DNA of 64,000 nucleotides from Perca fluviatilis (GCF_010015445.1 NC_053115.1:9107524-9171523); one strand, 5' to 3'. Counted from the first letter of the stretch, positions 24,638 through 39,421 are shown. The notes: generated by a model from the letters alone, not told the origin. Translations and numbers: made by a program.

Positions 24638-25132
24638 AAGACTTTTTTTGTTTTTCCCCTCTCACAAACACAGTACATGGAATGTGAAATGTGGTAAGTT
24701 ACCTAGCTAGCAAGCAAGTTGGCTAGTGGGGAAAGGTACTTTGAAAATTGAAGTTTTTACAATAAAGAAAGTGTTAAGTTATAAACTGTGTACTTTTGTT
24801 GTTGGCTACAATCTGACTGAAATATCATACAAATATACAGTGTATTCACTCCAGTAATATTTCCTTTTGCTCAGACAGCGTAGAAGAGTGGGCTGTACAT
24901 GTGATGGGAGAATGCACTCTGCATGTAGAGGGTTGTGATTTTACTGAATTCCTATTTAACGGGATGCTGGCAAATGATCAGTACATTTGATGGAAGAGTG
25001 CGCTGCTGAATGTAGCGCATAGTTACAATTCAATCAAATGGCCATACTTTAAACCAAAACATGCCATCAGACCTAGTATTGCTCTTTTATTTGTATTTTC
25101 GCCCTAAATAAGTTCACTATTAGGGATGTTGT

Positions 25133-25479
25133 AGTCTATATCAATGATCTTCCACTTCCGGTATTGCTCCGTTGCTGCCGGATATTTTGCCATACAGTAT
25201 GTCCTTTTTTTTGGCTGGATGTCCGTTACCTTTTCGCTTTCTTTGGGTTGGAATTTTAAACTCTGGTCGATTGAGGACTATGGTTAACTGCTCCTCAGAT
25301 CTCTGCAGGGTAAATTCAGACAGCTAGCTAGACTATCTGTTCAATCTGAGTTTAGTGTGATTGGTTTAAAGAAATGCCAATAAACCAGAGCACGTTTCTC
25401 TCCCATCCCGGAATGCCGTGTGGACTAGCCAGACCCTCCTCCGCAGCACTGTGGAGGAAGGTCTGGCAATGCGAGACTG
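25133..25479. mobile_element. dispersed element with 10-bp target duplication
   Basis: 347 bp flanked by an exact direct repeat GGGATGTTGT (25123-25132 and 25480-25489). It starts AGTCTATATCAATGATCTTC and ends GGTCTGGCAATGCGAGACTG, phrases abundant in teleost genomes. Ends have only a 5-bp inverted match (AGTCT/AGACT). SINE or MITE not decided. Confidence 0.75.
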
Positions 25480-25489
25480 GGGATGTTGT

Positions 25490-27877
25490 GATCATAATAT
25501 ATGGTTTGTGTTTTTACCACTTACCTACCACAATGCTCCAGAAGTAGAGATTTTCTAACACAGTTCATTTTTACTGATGATTTTTACTGAGGACATCTCC
25601 TCACACATCGCAACTTTATAGTAAATTTATACCATTCAAACATTTCTGTACTTGATGATGATTTAAGGACGATTTCTTTTAGTTCGAGAAGCTAAAAGTT
25701 GCATTGTTTTATGGGGTAAGGTCTATTTTTATAAATAATGAGAACATCTCTCAAAGAATGTGTTACCAGGTAGAGCAACAGATTGCCCCCTTTTTTTCTT
25801 ACTTAGTGTTTACCTCTGGATGATGTTGAGCCAGATGTGCCTGCATGCAGGTTTTATTACAGCATTGCTTGACTTTGCTTTCACAAACAGCTGTAGTAAT
25901 GTCAATCCTCACTTCATCTTTTTAATTATGAATTTAAGCAGTCAAGAATGCACATCTCAACAAGTCAAAGCACAACAGGAAAGTAGTAAACAATAGTAAG
26001 AAAGACCTCGGTTGCAATTCACTGCTCGTTAATAATCTGGCATCAGGCCAGCATCAGAGCATAATGAAGAATGCAACATTCACACAGGGCTCGTACTGTA
26101 ATTCCCACACAGGTTACGTTAAAAAAGTTCAATAATAAAACTGGTCAGTCATGGGTCATTTGTCAGATAATTAATAATGGCAGCCAGGTAAATAAAAAAG
26201 TCTCAACATCATTCTTTGTGTCTCTAATATCAGTCAACAGCTAAATTATTTACAATACTTAATAAAGTTCACAAAATTACATTATAATAAATTACAATTA
26301 CATTTTTTCATCTAGTGAATGTATCAGCCATGTGCTATTTCATGCATTTTGAACATAGTAAAAAACAAAACCATTACAGGCCTCAAATATGCTTAAATTT
26401 TTTTTAAATCTGGAGTTATTATGGAATATTAAACATCAAGTAAAAGATTGAAATGTGTTACTGATTAGATTTTTCTGCTGAATCCCCAGTCCATTCACAT
26501 TGCAGCTGCTAGTTTAGTGTTGCAAATTTGCATTAGTTTGTTACAAGTTGGGGAGCTTAGTTGTCCACAATGTGGAAAATTATCTTCAGCTTCAATACTC
26601 ACAAAATTAATTAAAAACGAGGTGTTGTTCTTTTACAATAAATTATGCTTCAATAGTGATTATAAATGTGACAAAATTAAAAACATGGTGAGGGATATTA
26701 AGACTGCTATAGTAGGGGCTAATACAAATGAAAGAGTTGACTCCAAAGTACAGAGGGCTAGATTTACAGTTTATTTTGTAGCCTTTACTATTACTAATTG
26801 AACTAGACAGAGTCTCATACAGTAGGTCTACTTGTTTTTGTTGGCTTATCTGAGGTAACATCTTACGACATTATTCTTTGTTTTTAATATGTATTACTCG
26901 CTCAGCAGCTTATGGCTTCTCCATATCTTTGTAGCAATGTACCAATGTTAAACTTTAAGTGGCATATTGGAGATTAAGGCAACAAACAGACAGACATTGT
27001 ATGTCTATAAGTAAATAACTCCTACTATACATTGGATGCAATTGCTGATCTGGCACGTGAAATGTTCTTAATGTTGACTTTTTTCTGCAAATTTGACAAT
27101 TTCTCTCAGATTTTCTTTTTTGATTTGACTGTAAATCACATAGTAACTGTGTTTTAAAATTGAGCTATTTAAATAAAGTTTATAATTATCAATACATTAT
27201 CATGATTATTCACACCTTTTTAGCAACATTATAGGTAAGGCATCCGCAGACAGTTGCAAAGTAAAAAAACCTCACTGGATATCTCCATGCAGGGCAGGCT
27301 GTATATAAAGGTATATTGTTGTTAGACAATTTGTATCAAAGATGGCTCTCTGTGTGTCTGGTACATTCTAAAAGGTGCCCTTAGTTCCTTTCCATTCTCT
27401 GGTATTTTGCCCTAGGTATCAGTCAGTGCCTGGGGGGACACCTCCAGCCCCACTTGACTTCTCGAGCAAGCGGCAGCTGTTATTTTGGGAAGTCTGCGTA
27501 GCTCTTTTTCCTCATCATCTTCAATCCTCGTCTTTCTGGGTGACAGGGGAGCCATTTTAATTGATATATTGGTTTGTCCTAGTTGGCTTGTTTGGGAATG
27601 CTAAAAGCAAATTTACATGATTGCTGCACCTTTCTCTACGCAAGTGTGCCCTAATTTTGGCAGGAATTGGGATTTACTTTTCTTGTCCTTTTAGACTATG
27701 GCAGTGGTTTTCAGGTCACATTATTGTCATCCACTGCCACCACTGGTTATAGGATCTTCTCCAATGATTTTTGAGTCTGTGTACTGCACGATTGTCCCTC
27801 TATCTAAGAGGTAGTGAATGTTTTCTGTATTCTTAACCTTAGGACTTTTCTGTCCATATCAAGCTTTTTTCCTTCTT
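25490..27877. other. AT-rich sequence without recognised feature
   Basis: Many stops in all frames; no motif, TIR or tandem array recognised. Confidence 0.5.
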
Positions 27878-28061
27878 TTTTTTTGGGGCATTTCCGGCCT
27901 TTATTTTGATAGAACAGCTGAAGTCATGAAAGGGAAGAGAGAGGGAGGAATGACATGCAGCAAAGGGCCGCAGGGCAGAGTTGAACCTGGGCCAGCTGCG
28001 TTGAGGAGTAAACCTCTATATATGGGCGCCTGCTCTACCAACTGAGCTATCCGGGCGCCCC
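27878..28061 (-). mobile_element. tRNA-derived SINE copy 3
   Basis: Minus strand begins GGGGCGCCCGGATAGCTCAG with box-A-like TAGCTCAGTTGGTAGAGC and box-B-like GGTTCAACTCTG (degenerate), then GGCCCTTTGCTGCATGTCAT and a purine/pyrimidine body ending CCCCAAAAAAAA. The fullest copy in the window. Confidence 0.85.
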
Positions 28062-30195
<2,134 letters not shown>

Positions 30196-30393
30196 CTGTG
30201 CACTCGGAGGCAGGTGTTAGACATGTTTTGTGTTGTTGGAGGGATGTTGAGCTGAAGAGGAAATATTGTTAACATTAGGCTTAATACAACACTAGAGATC
30301 GGTACCGTTTTTTTTTTTTTATAGCACTGTGTTACCTATCTTACAAGTCACACTTACTTATTCTGCCTCCCTCCTTCCCTTCCTCCCCTCCAG

Positions 30394-30535
30394 TGCACCT
30401 GGTTGAGTCCCAGGAGATGGCTGAATCTGCAAGAGTACCAGAGCAAGAAGCTGATGCAAGAGAGTGGCGTTGCTGTCCAGCGCTTCTACGTGGCCGACAC
30501 AGCTTCTGAGGCCTTGGAGGCTGCAAAGAGACTCA
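30394..30535 (+). CDS. suclg2: suclg2 exon 2 (GTP-specific succinyl-CoA synthetase beta subunit)
   Basis: Exon of the beta subunit of mitochondrial GTP-specific succinyl-CoA ligase. In the matrix this subunit pairs with SUCLG1 and converts succinyl-CoA, GDP and phosphate to succinate, GTP and CoA in the TCA cycle. The 142-nt exon follows a strong pyrimidine tract and CAG acceptor and ends at a GTGAGT donor; it opens in phase 0 and leaves one base over. It encodes 47 residues including RRWLNLQEYQSKKLMQESGV and FYVADTASEALEAAKRL. These match the SUCLG2 mature N-terminus, the start of the ATP-grasp fold, and differ clearly from the SUCLA2 paralog. The first six residues (CTWLSP) should be the end of the targeting peptide and align without gaps to the human exon 2 start. 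A GA tract ends 200 bp upstream. Homology is from memory of the family; splice sites and frame are seen directly. Confidence 0.96.
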
Positions 30536-30785
30536 GTGAGTAGACGGGAAACGCTCGCACGTATTTTAATCATTACTTTATTAGCCTAATTGGGTGGGGA
30601 GAAAGCTATGTCATAATCAGAAATATTATATATATATACTGTATTTTTAGGCAACAAATTTGTACAAAGTTGCACAAGTTAGGCTACAAAGTTACAAAAT
30701 GCAACACGTGTCATGCGCAGTGTCTCCTCCCCTCGCACTCATCACACCGGGCCTGCTGTGCTGTATTGTGTGGCTTAAGTGCAAC

Positions 30786-30992
30786 ATGGAGCTTGAAGAT
30801 GTAAAGAAAAGAAAAACAGGAGCAATAACTTAGAGCAAGTTTGGAGGAAAGTCGGAGGTATGGAACCATTTTAAACAAGTCGTGGGCAGTGACAATATAT
30901 GTGTTGGCTTCTTCGAGTGCATTAAGTGCGTCACGCTGCTCGCCTATGACGGCAACAAAACAGGGATTTGTAGTTGAGAACATCAGTTATAA
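30786..30992 (+). pseudogene. hAT transposase N-terminus with BED zinc finger (decayed)
   Basis: Starting at ATG the frame reads MELEDVKKRKTGAIT, a stop at codon 16, then GGKSEVWNHFKQVVG, a variable part, FFECIKCVTLLAYDGNKTG, a stop, then EHQ. The W.HF.....(8-15 residues)...C.KC...(10-15)...H layout is a BED finger, the DNA-binding N-terminal domain of hAT transposases. Two stops in about 65 codons make it a pseudogene. A CGGGCTCGGG-rich stretch (31016-31136) ending GGGCCCGATCAAAGC follows and looks like a hAT right end; a left end was not found. It lies 250 bp downstream of suclg2 exon 2. Confidence 0.72.
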
Positions 30993-31634
30993 CAGCCCAT
31001 GTATTAAAAAATTGTCGGGTTTAAATCGGGCTCGGGCTCATAATTACAGTTAATGTGTCGGGCCGGGCTCGGACACAACGTGCATGGGCTCGGGTAGGGT
31101 CGGGCTTGAATTTTTTGGGCCCGATCAAAGCTTTAACTCACACTCATGAGCCATGCAGTTCACCCATGTCCACTCGACCACAGGGAAAGGAGCAACCTGC
31201 ATTCTAGTGATGGGTGTTGTTTTAAAATGTTTTTGTACTGGTGTCAATAAGATATCTGAGTTGAGGTACAGATAATTAAAATCATACCTTTCCTCGATAC
31301 TCTGAGGGATATTTTGAGGAAATTCTGTTTTCTTTGAATCCCTTTAACACAACAAGCCAAACTTGAAACGGCAGTTTTTAATGTTGTATGAACACAAGCA
31401 GCCATGCCCTACACAAACCAAAATATTGCAAAATTGGCAAACCTGTGACTTAAATCAGGAAATACCTGATCAAAGAATTAAGTAAACACAACCCTGAAAA
31501 GCATTCAATGCTAACTTTGGGTACTTCCCGACTCCCGATGCATTGTCAATTCTGTGAACACGTTTGGGTTGGTCAGTATTGAGGTTCGATTCTCAGCTGT
31601 ATTTCAGCAGGGTTGATTTGAGATATGTGATTAA

Positions 31635-32538
31635 TAGGGTTGGGTACCGAAACCCGGTTCCACTATGGAACTGGTTCCTATGCAAACGGTAGTATTCGGA
31701 CCGGATTAGAATGCAAATTTCGGTTCCTCATTTTGGTTCCGGACAGCAGCAGACTTTTTTTTTTTTTCTGTTTCTCCCTTTTCCGCCGAGTGGTGCATGT
31801 GCCCGCTCGCGGTGTGAAGCGCGTGTCCGCGCTATTCTCCAACATGCACTCTACAGTCACTGCTGATAGACGGCTCTTTGTAAATCGTAAATGTAGGCTA
31901 CTTTTATAATGCCATATTTCCCCTCTGGGCTCACCAAAACGGACGTAAAAGCATATTAACCATTCACTGCACATGATCGCTAGTAAACATATTACACTTG
32001 CTCTGCTAGTCTATCATTCAGGACAAGACCCTGTAGCCTGGTGGTGGGGGAAGCAGGACAGCCTAGCCAAATTGTCTGCGCTTTCAAACTCATACCTATG
32101 TGTACAGGCCTCTTGGACACCATCTGAGAGAGTTTTCTCCTGGGCAGGACATGCCATAAGTCAGGAGAGGTGTCTTATCTTGCCAGAGAAGGCAAATATG
32201 GTCATTTTTCTGCAAAAGAAGTGCTAAAGTTTGAAGCTCGTTGGCATACCAACTCAACATTTATTTTGTTGTTACTTGTTAATACTGTAACTGTTATTTG
32301 TTAAATTATTGTAGTTGTGTTAGTTAGGTGACTTAGGTTTACTTATTATATATTGAAGTACTTTTAAATGTTAATATATTGTTAAATTTAAATAATTTTC
32401 AATTTAAAAAAACTCCATAAAAGAGCCTTTCTTTGATGTCGTTTTTCAGTTTTTCAAGAATCGGTTAGGAATCGGAATCGTTTTAAAAGTACTAGTTCGG
32501 CATCGGAATCGTAAAAATCCAAACGGTACCCAACCCTT
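31635..32538. mobile_element. hAT element with transposase C-terminal remnant
   Basis: 904 bp from TAGGGTTGGGTACCG to CGGTACCCAACCCTT with 8-bp flanks GTGATTAA and GTGATAAA (7 of 8). Sub-terminal GGAACTGGTTCC / GGAATCG motifs lie at both ends. It keeps the last part of a transposase gene (31973-32227), so it is an internally deleted copy of an autonomous hAT. Confidence 0.88.
31973..32227 (+). pseudogene. hAT transposase dimerisation (hATC) domain fragment
   Basis: The frame contains DPVAWWWGKQDSLAKLSALS, then YLCVQASWTPSERVFSWAGH and CLILPEKANMVIFLQKKC. This is the C-terminal hATC dimerisation motif (DP..WW......L..LA..YL.....PSER.FS.AG......R..L.PE....L.FL..N). The catalytic DDE part and BED finger are missing. 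The upstream part of the open frame has no similarity and the true start is outside this deletion derivative. Confidence 0.88.
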
Positions 32539-32546
32539 GTGATAAA

Positions 32547-33579
32547 TAAACTGATATGTCTGCATGTTAGGTTTTTTTTTTTTTCTGTTTTGGGCCCAGT
32601 AGCATGACTTTTATTTCAAACTATTTAGAAATGTCATGTTTGCGAAGTTTTAGGGCTTTGTAAACTGTTGTAATTACTGTGTAATTGTACTGCTACACAC
32701 TGTGAAACCTTAACAGTCTTACTTGTGTTGCGTGGCTCTGCAGACCTGCTACATGATGTGCAAATAGCTATGGTTAATCAGGGTTGAAGTTTTATCAAGT
32801 TTAATCTTGTCTTTATGCTGTTTGCTCATGTGCGGAAGCCTGTGTTTTTTTTAAGCTTAGTGGCTGTGCCTGCTCAGTTTTTCATCACACACTCATCTGC
32901 ACTAATTTGTTTCACAACCTCTCGTGTTCAGTTTCTCACGTTTTGCATGTTCTTTTGTTTTTTGTGTTGTTTTTTGTTGTTGTTTTTTTCCTTCAATGTA
33001 TTTTAAATTTTTGGTTACAATTTGGATTATTGGCCCCACACACTACCAAAAAGCCATGCAAGGAAGTGACTGGAACTCAAGTGTGAGGAACTTTATTCTT
33101 GTAACACAAATCTTCACAAATACATTATACTTTCATAACCAAAGATAGTTTAACACACATTTGTATGCACCCACACATAGCTTTCTCTTCTATGCTCTAC
33201 CTTCCCTGTTCTACTTTCTTCCCACACACCAAACTGCCCAAAACATACAGTGTATATTTTCACCTTCAACTTTATATTTTATTCAGCGTCCTCTCACTAC
33301 TACTCCACTACAGCAGTGGCTTTTTGATGCATCCGTGGTTGTTTGTCAGCCAGCGAGGTGCCGCTCTGGCTGCCTTGGGGCTCCTGCGCCTGGGGCGCTG
33401 CTCTTCAGTGGCCCTGGTTAGAATGCAGACAAAGAAAACTGAATAGGAGAAAGGGGACATGTATTTTAATGACAGTACCTATCGTGCTTGGTAGGGGAAG
33501 AAATGGTGAGGCAGAAAACTCAGATCAAAGGAGTTAGAAGGGAACAGACAGCTTAATAAAACATCCAGGCCAGATTCGA
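32547..33579. other. unique sequence
   Basis: No gene or repeat recognised; T-rich around 32940-33000. Confidence 0.5.
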
Positions 33580-34650
33580 GGGTTGATTTACTTACTCAGG
33601 ATTTGCCGTGCTTTTTTAGATGCTAACAAATTAAATAACATTCGTCCATAGTAATGACCCGAATGGAATCTGCCTTTTTTTTTCTTCTTTTCTTTTTTTT
33701 TTTTGTCACAGTTTTTAGCGGTGATCCAGAATGAAAATCTGCAGAATATAGCTGACTGTTTCTGCTTGTGTTGGAGATGTGTTAACATTTTGAGTTTCAT
33801 TTGATTTTTTTTTTTTTTAAATCTGCGGAAGATTCCGTGTAGACCTGTAATTATGGGTCTGTTTTAAAGTTTTTTCCTGTCAAGTGAAGACTGGCAAAAT
33901 TGCACGTTTGGGTTATTCTAAAATATATTTTAGGACATCTCTATGTTGAACTGCAAACTGCTGTATGTGCAAAGGGAAAGGAACTTTATCCAAATGGTCA
34001 TTGGAAGTGATTTATCATTGTGGATTGTCCACTTTAGTAGAGGTAAGTGCATGACTGCAGTTCAGAAATGTTTTTATTGGTTTCTGCAACTAATATTTCA
34101 AGCTCAGTAGCAGATAACTTGCACTTTCTTTTGCTCTCTATTACTGTCCAGTAGTTGAAGAGACACATGTTAAATAACCTACCATCAGTTATTAATTGCA
34201 GTGCATTCAAATGAACTTGACTGTGGCTGTGTGACCACCTACATCATGTTAGTAAATTCCCAGCTAAATTGAAAACATGCGCAAACGTTAATTTTTGCAG
34301 CTCTGGCAGTAAATTGCTTACTTTGCATCATAGCTGATATCACGCGAGAATTACGGGATGACATCGCATGAAAATCCATCTCGTCCGGCTTCAAGTAATG
34401 TGGTCTGAACCAATCAGGTTCCGTTGAGGAGCTACTGGCAGCTATGAGCATGGTTTAGATGTGCGACGGCCGTGACTGTTGGTTCAAAACAACAATGGCG
34501 GACATGATAGATCCAATTCCCTGCCAGGTATTTTTGAAAGTGCTTGGCCTTTTCCTAACCGTTTCCAATGATGGCTTCTCAGATAGTTCTGTGTACAAAC
34601 CATCTGGCACGTCAGGTTAGTAAATTGCGGTTGGCTCAGTAAATCAACCC
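33580..34650. mobile_element. possible TIR element (GGGTTGATTTACT ends)
   Basis: A 13-bp inverted pair, GGGTTGATTTACT at 33580 and AGTAAATCAACCC ending at 34650, bounds 1,071 bp. Further inside, CAGTAAATTGC/TTAGTAAATTGC motifs repeat. No clear target duplication, so the call is tentative. Confidence 0.42.
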
Positions 34651-36014
34651 CTTTATTCCCACAGCTTACTTCAGAGCTGTTTTATCTTCTCATCTCCATT
34701 TATGCACTAAGCTTTTGTCAGCGTCCTAGTATGTTTGTGTGTTGCTCACACTTATCGTATCCTGTGACTATTGCTGGCTCACTATTAAGCATGCAAGTGA
34801 GCATCTACTGACCGTTCATTTCTTCAGATACACACTGTGTCTCTTCATGCTCTCACATGAATGTGTATGGCTCACTCTTGGGCCATGTTAGGTCATACAT
34901 GAATGTGATGGGGAATGAGAGAAAGGTGGAGATCAGTAGCCTCTTTAGTTAAGATCTGTTGGGCTGAAATGCAAACTGAGACTGTCAAGCTCTGCCTATT
35001 AGGAGGATAGGGGGAGGCCGGGTGTGAAGCCAGCCCTGGATGGAGCTCCGTTTCATGGCTTTCCAGTGTAGAGGACACAGAATATGGCTGTTTACAGGGG
35101 ATATGGATGGTTGGGGTATCTGAGCTGACCAGGAGCGACTCAAATGGATTTCTGTGTGGTGCTGATATCCTGCTGTGAGCCCCTGGCTTCTCTCATACAC
35201 AATAGAATGAACCAGTCAAGCATGGAAGCACAGACAGGGATGAATGAAATGCGTAGGGTAAACTTGCCCATATGAAACACAGACACTCACACATACACAT
35301 GCACATCAACCAGTATTCTCCTCCGCTACACTCACTTAACCGTGAAGTGGTTAAGTTGACAGTTCAATTGCAGCTATGCTATGTAGAACCTCTTCTCACT
35401 CCTCTCATGTAATGTAGAGTGCTCCAACTCTCCTAAAGTGGACACAGATTGATTTGCTCTATTATCGCTGAGGACAAATAGCTTAAAATCTTTCTCCTTC
35501 TTTATCAAAACATGAAAAAAATATCCGACATGGACCATTGATCCCCTTTACCTTGAATGACAACTCAGGGGAGAGTTTATATTGTGGCAGATGGGGGAAT
35601 CACAACCAGCTAATGGCTCATGGAAAGTAGGGCCCCATACTGGGTGAGCCATGCAGTGAGGTATCAGAAAGTCCAAAGTTTTTATAATGTGTGCTCCACC
35701 GGGACGCTGGCAGAGTGGCACTCTTAACTCTTGCTGTCTGTCTAAAACCAATGACCCAGATCCTCTAGTCTCATACCCAAGCTTGTGTGAGAAAGTGAGA
35801 AAGACAGCCCAAGGACCAAGCTGTAGTTTTGAAACAAAAAAAACATTAGGACCTTGAAGTTACATAGCATGGCTTTAATGTCTAAATGTTTTGATTGAAA
35901 GTGTTTTAATAGTCTTTTCTTTTTTGTTAAGTTTAAGGATAATTACTGTCTCTCAACAGATTTGAGACATTCAGGTATCCAGTCCTCTTGTCTTGTTATA
36001 GAGCAAAGACAACT
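34651..36014. other. unique sequence
   Basis: No gene or repeat recognised on either strand. Confidence 0.5.
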
Positions 36015-36345
36015 AGAAAATGCATTTCCTGCAGAAAATGCGTGGGAATGCTGAACAGCTGAATTGTAAAGTAATGGTTGTAGCTTATGTAAGATTGAGT
36101 AGTCAAAATAGTTGAAAAGCAAATCTTTTAATTAAATATAATCATTATTAAAACTTTATGCTAAATGAATGTTGTTTAAATTTGATAAAAAAATTAGAAC
36201 ATTGTGAGGTGTGAGTAATTAATGATATGATATATAAAATAAAAAATAATGTAATATGTTATGTAAGTAAATATTTTATTATATCGTTAAAAAGAAACAT
36301 ATATAGATAGAGTATAGGGAAGCCTGAAAAGAAGAAAGGAAAAAA

Positions 36346-36491
36346 AATTGTTTGTTGTGTGTGTTTGTGTTCTTGTCTCTGTGTGTTCTTTGTGTGTGCG
36401 TGTGTGTGTGTGTTGTGGTGTGTTGTTTGTGTTTGTGTGTGTGTGTTTGTGTGTGCTGCGTGTGTGTGTGTTGTGTTCTTTGTTGTTTGTT

Positions 36492-36531
<40 letters not shown>

Positions 36532-36851
36532 TGTATTTCTTGTGTGTGGTGTGTGTGTGTTTGCGTGTGTTGTGTAGGTGTGTTGTGTGTGTAGGTGTGT
36601 GTCTGTCTGTCTGTGTGTTGTATTGTGTGTGTGTTGTCTGTTGTGTGTGTGTGTGTATCTGTGTGTGTCTGTTGTCTGTGTGTGTGTATCTGTGTGTGTG
36701 TGTGCGTGTGTGTGTGTATAGGTGTGTGTCTGTGTGTGTGTTTTGTGTGTGTATTGTGTGTGCTTGTGTGTCTGTGTGTTGTTGTGTGTGTGTTGTGTGT
36801 CTGTGTCTTTGTGTGTGTGGTTTGTGTGTGTGTGTGTTTATTGTGTTGCTG

Positions 36852-36888
<37 letters not shown>

Positions 36889-37070
36889 GGTGTGTGTCTG
36901 TGTGTGTGTGTGTAGGTGTGTGTCTGTCTGTGTGTGTGTATCTGTGTGTGTTTGTCTGTCTGTCTTGTGTGTGTGTTATCTGTGTGTGTCTGTCTGTTGT
37001 GTGTGTGTGTATCTGTGTGTGTGTTGTGTGTGTGTATAGGTGTGTGTGTGTTGTGTCTTTGTGTGTGTTG
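36346..37070. repeat. TG-rich tract 1 (725 bp)
   Basis: Almost only TG with TCTG, TTG and TATAGG interruptions arranged in higher-order repeats (for example GTATAGGTGTGTGTCTGTGT recurs). Open frames on both strands encode Cys/Val or Thr/His runs and are not genes. Confidence 0.95.
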
Positions 37071-37165
37071 TAAACTGGATGAATAGCTTAAATACGAAGA
37101 ATAAGTTGAAGCGCGAGTGGTTGAAAAAGTATAACAATATCCTACAATGGGACACATTGATTGAT

Positions 37166-37234
37166 GTACCACAGCAGGATTCGAACCCTGGTCCTCCACA
37201 CCAAAGCAGCAGCATAACCACTGGGCTATCTTTA
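37166..37234 (-). repeat. tRNA-like segment, copy A
   Basis: Minus strand GATAGCCCAGTGGTTATGCT...GGACCAGGGTTCGAATCCTGC: a consensus-fitting box A (TAGCCCAGTGG) and perfect box B (GGTTCGAATCC) at tRNA spacing. Copy A lacks three bases (GAC) present in copy B in the middle. It is part of a repeat, so more likely a SINE head than a working tRNA gene. Confidence 0.72.
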
Positions 37235-38636
37235 GATGAGGCAAGCAATGGTTTATTTATAAAGCCCCTTTGATCATTAATCGCCACACCTAATGAGTGA
37301 GAGACAGTGTGAAGAACCCTTCAAACAAGCCTTAATAAATCCACAACAGTAAATGCTATCGAAACAGCGACTTGACCGTTAGAGGCACACGGCCTTTGTG
37401 AACGTATCGGTATAAAATTTATATGGATAAACATAAAAATGTGGGCATGTCAGCGATTTAAAAAAGTGGTTCGTTCTGCTCTTCGCTGGAAAATATGGAC
37501 GCCTTTTATCATTGGAGCGGATGGACAGAAATTTGTTTATCTCGTCATTTGGAAGCTCGCTGAGCCAAAAGTATGAGACGTATCACATGACTGAGCAGAT
37601 TTTCTGAAACTAGACAAAAATACCTACGTTTTGATGTATAAATTGTGTATGACAAGTAGATATTGTGGGGGTGAGAGCAGTTTACAGACAAGGAACTAAG
37701 ATAATTTTTTCGAAGCTTCACCCTCTAGCTGTGATGTCATCCACTCTAGCAAACGCAACACACCCTGTTTAATCGATAAAATTTCCTGAAATAATTACTA
37801 AACTTAAACAGATTTTTCACAAAAACTGTAAAAGATATCAAAACACTGAGCACACCCCGAATACCTGAATATTTTGTGAACATTTTAAATTTTGAATCAC
37901 GTCTGTAGGTGGAAGAATGTAGGAGGAGATACATTTTGAAGCAGAAGAGGATTTGAAGGCTTTGAAGCCTGCTCTCATTGACTTTAATGTTAAAAAAAAG
38001 TGTTAAAAAGCTTAAAATTTTAAAAAGTATAAATAGTAGAAAAAAAGTTGAAGAAGTCCCATCATTAGCTGAAAGAGCTGAACATTTGAAAAGTTGAATG
38101 GTTTAAATAGGTGAAAGTATGCAGAAGTTACAGAGAGCCAAAAAACGTACGGAATAATAAAATTAAAGTTAAAAATAGAAAATGCATTTCCTGCGGAAAA
38201 TGCGTGGGAATGCTGAACAGCTGAATTGCTAAAGCTAAACTGGTTGAATAGCTTAAATCTGTAAGAAGAAGTTGAAGTAGTCAAAATAGTTGAAAAAGCC
38301 GAAATCGTTTTTAATTAGAAGTATGAATTTCATTAAAAAAAAAGTTCAAACTTTATGCTAAACTGAACTGTTTGCTTTAAATGTTGAATAATGACAAAAT
38401 GTGTAGAACATTGTGAGGTGTGAGTAGATTTTCTAACTGATAATGACTCACATATGCAGAAATATGAAACAAATTAATACTGTAATACTGTTAAAGATGA
38501 AAGTTGAAAAGGCTGAAAGAAGAAATATTTTTATTATTATCAGATATATACACTGCATAGAACGAAAAAGCATCAATCTAGCTGAGATGAGATGTGAAAT
38601 ATATTAGGGGAAAAACCTGGCCTGAACAAGAAGAAA

Positions 38637-38818
38637 GAGAGGAAAGAGACAAGGAGAGAAAGAGAGAAGAAAGAAGAGCAGGAGAGAGGAGAGAAGAGAA
38701 GAGAGAGGAGAGAAAGAGAATAAAGAGAGGAGAGAAAGAATAAAGAGGAGAGAGAGAGGAAAGAGGAAAGAGAGGAGAGAAAAAAGAGAGGAAAGATAGA
38801 AAAAATTAGAAAGAGAGC
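38637..38818. repeat. GA-rich purine tract in copy B
   Basis: About 180 bp of GAGA/GAAAGA/AGGAG purines almost without pyrimidines. Confidence 0.9.
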
Positions 38819-38914
38819 AACTTTGACTAAAATTGACTAAAAAGACTTAAAGTTTGACTGTCTGTGAAAGGGTTGTCATGGCTACTAAGTGTCTGTGACG
38901 TGTTTATAAACATG

Positions 38915-39421
38915 CTTTGTGTATGTGTGTCTGTGTATGTCTTCACGTGTGTGTGTGTCTGTGTGTGCTTGCGTGTAAGTGTTTGTGTGTCTGTGTGTCT
39001 GTGTGTGTTTGTGTGTCTGTGTCTCTGTGTGTGCTTTGTGTGTGTGTGTCTGTGTGTCTGTCTGTGTGTGTGTTTGTGTGTCTGTGTCTCTGTGTGTCTT
39101 TGTGTGTGTGTGTGTGTGTGTGTGTAGGTGTGTTCTGTTGTTGTCTGTGTGTGTGTGTGTGTGTGTGTGTCGTGTGTGTGTGTATAGGTGTGTGTCTGTG
39201 TGTGTGTGTGTGTAGGTGTGTGTCTGTCTGTCTGTTGTGTGTATCTGTGTGTGCTGTCTGTCTGTGTGTGTGTGTATCTGTGTGTGTCTGTCTGTCTGTG
39301 TGTGTGTGTGTATCTGTGTGTGTGTCTGTGCGTGTGTGTCTGTGTGTATAGGTTGTCTGTGTTGTGTGTGTTGTGCTGTGTGTATAGGTGTGTTCTGTGT
39401 GTGTCTTTGTGTGTGTGTCTG
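38915..39421. repeat. TG-rich tract 2 (507 bp)
   Basis: TG with TCTG and TATAGG interruptions, homologous in position to the tract at 36346-37070 but about 220 bp shorter. Confidence 0.95.

Larger units (their letters stand above)
36015..38176. repeat. complex tandem unit, copy A
   Basis: Starts AGAAAATGCATTTCCTGCAG and includes a TG-rich tract (36346-37070), a tRNA-like segment (37166-37234), and a roughly 780-bp core (37392-38170) beginning GAACGTATCGGTATAAAATT and ending near AAAAAACGTACGGAATAATA. All parts recur in copy B at a spacing of 2,162 bp. The GA-rich tract of B and C is absent here. Confidence 0.9.

Noticed and set aside
36279..37244. Long minus-strand open frame (321 codons) rich in Thr/His
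   Set aside because: It is a by-product of the TG-rich tract; both strands are open there and the residues follow the repeat.
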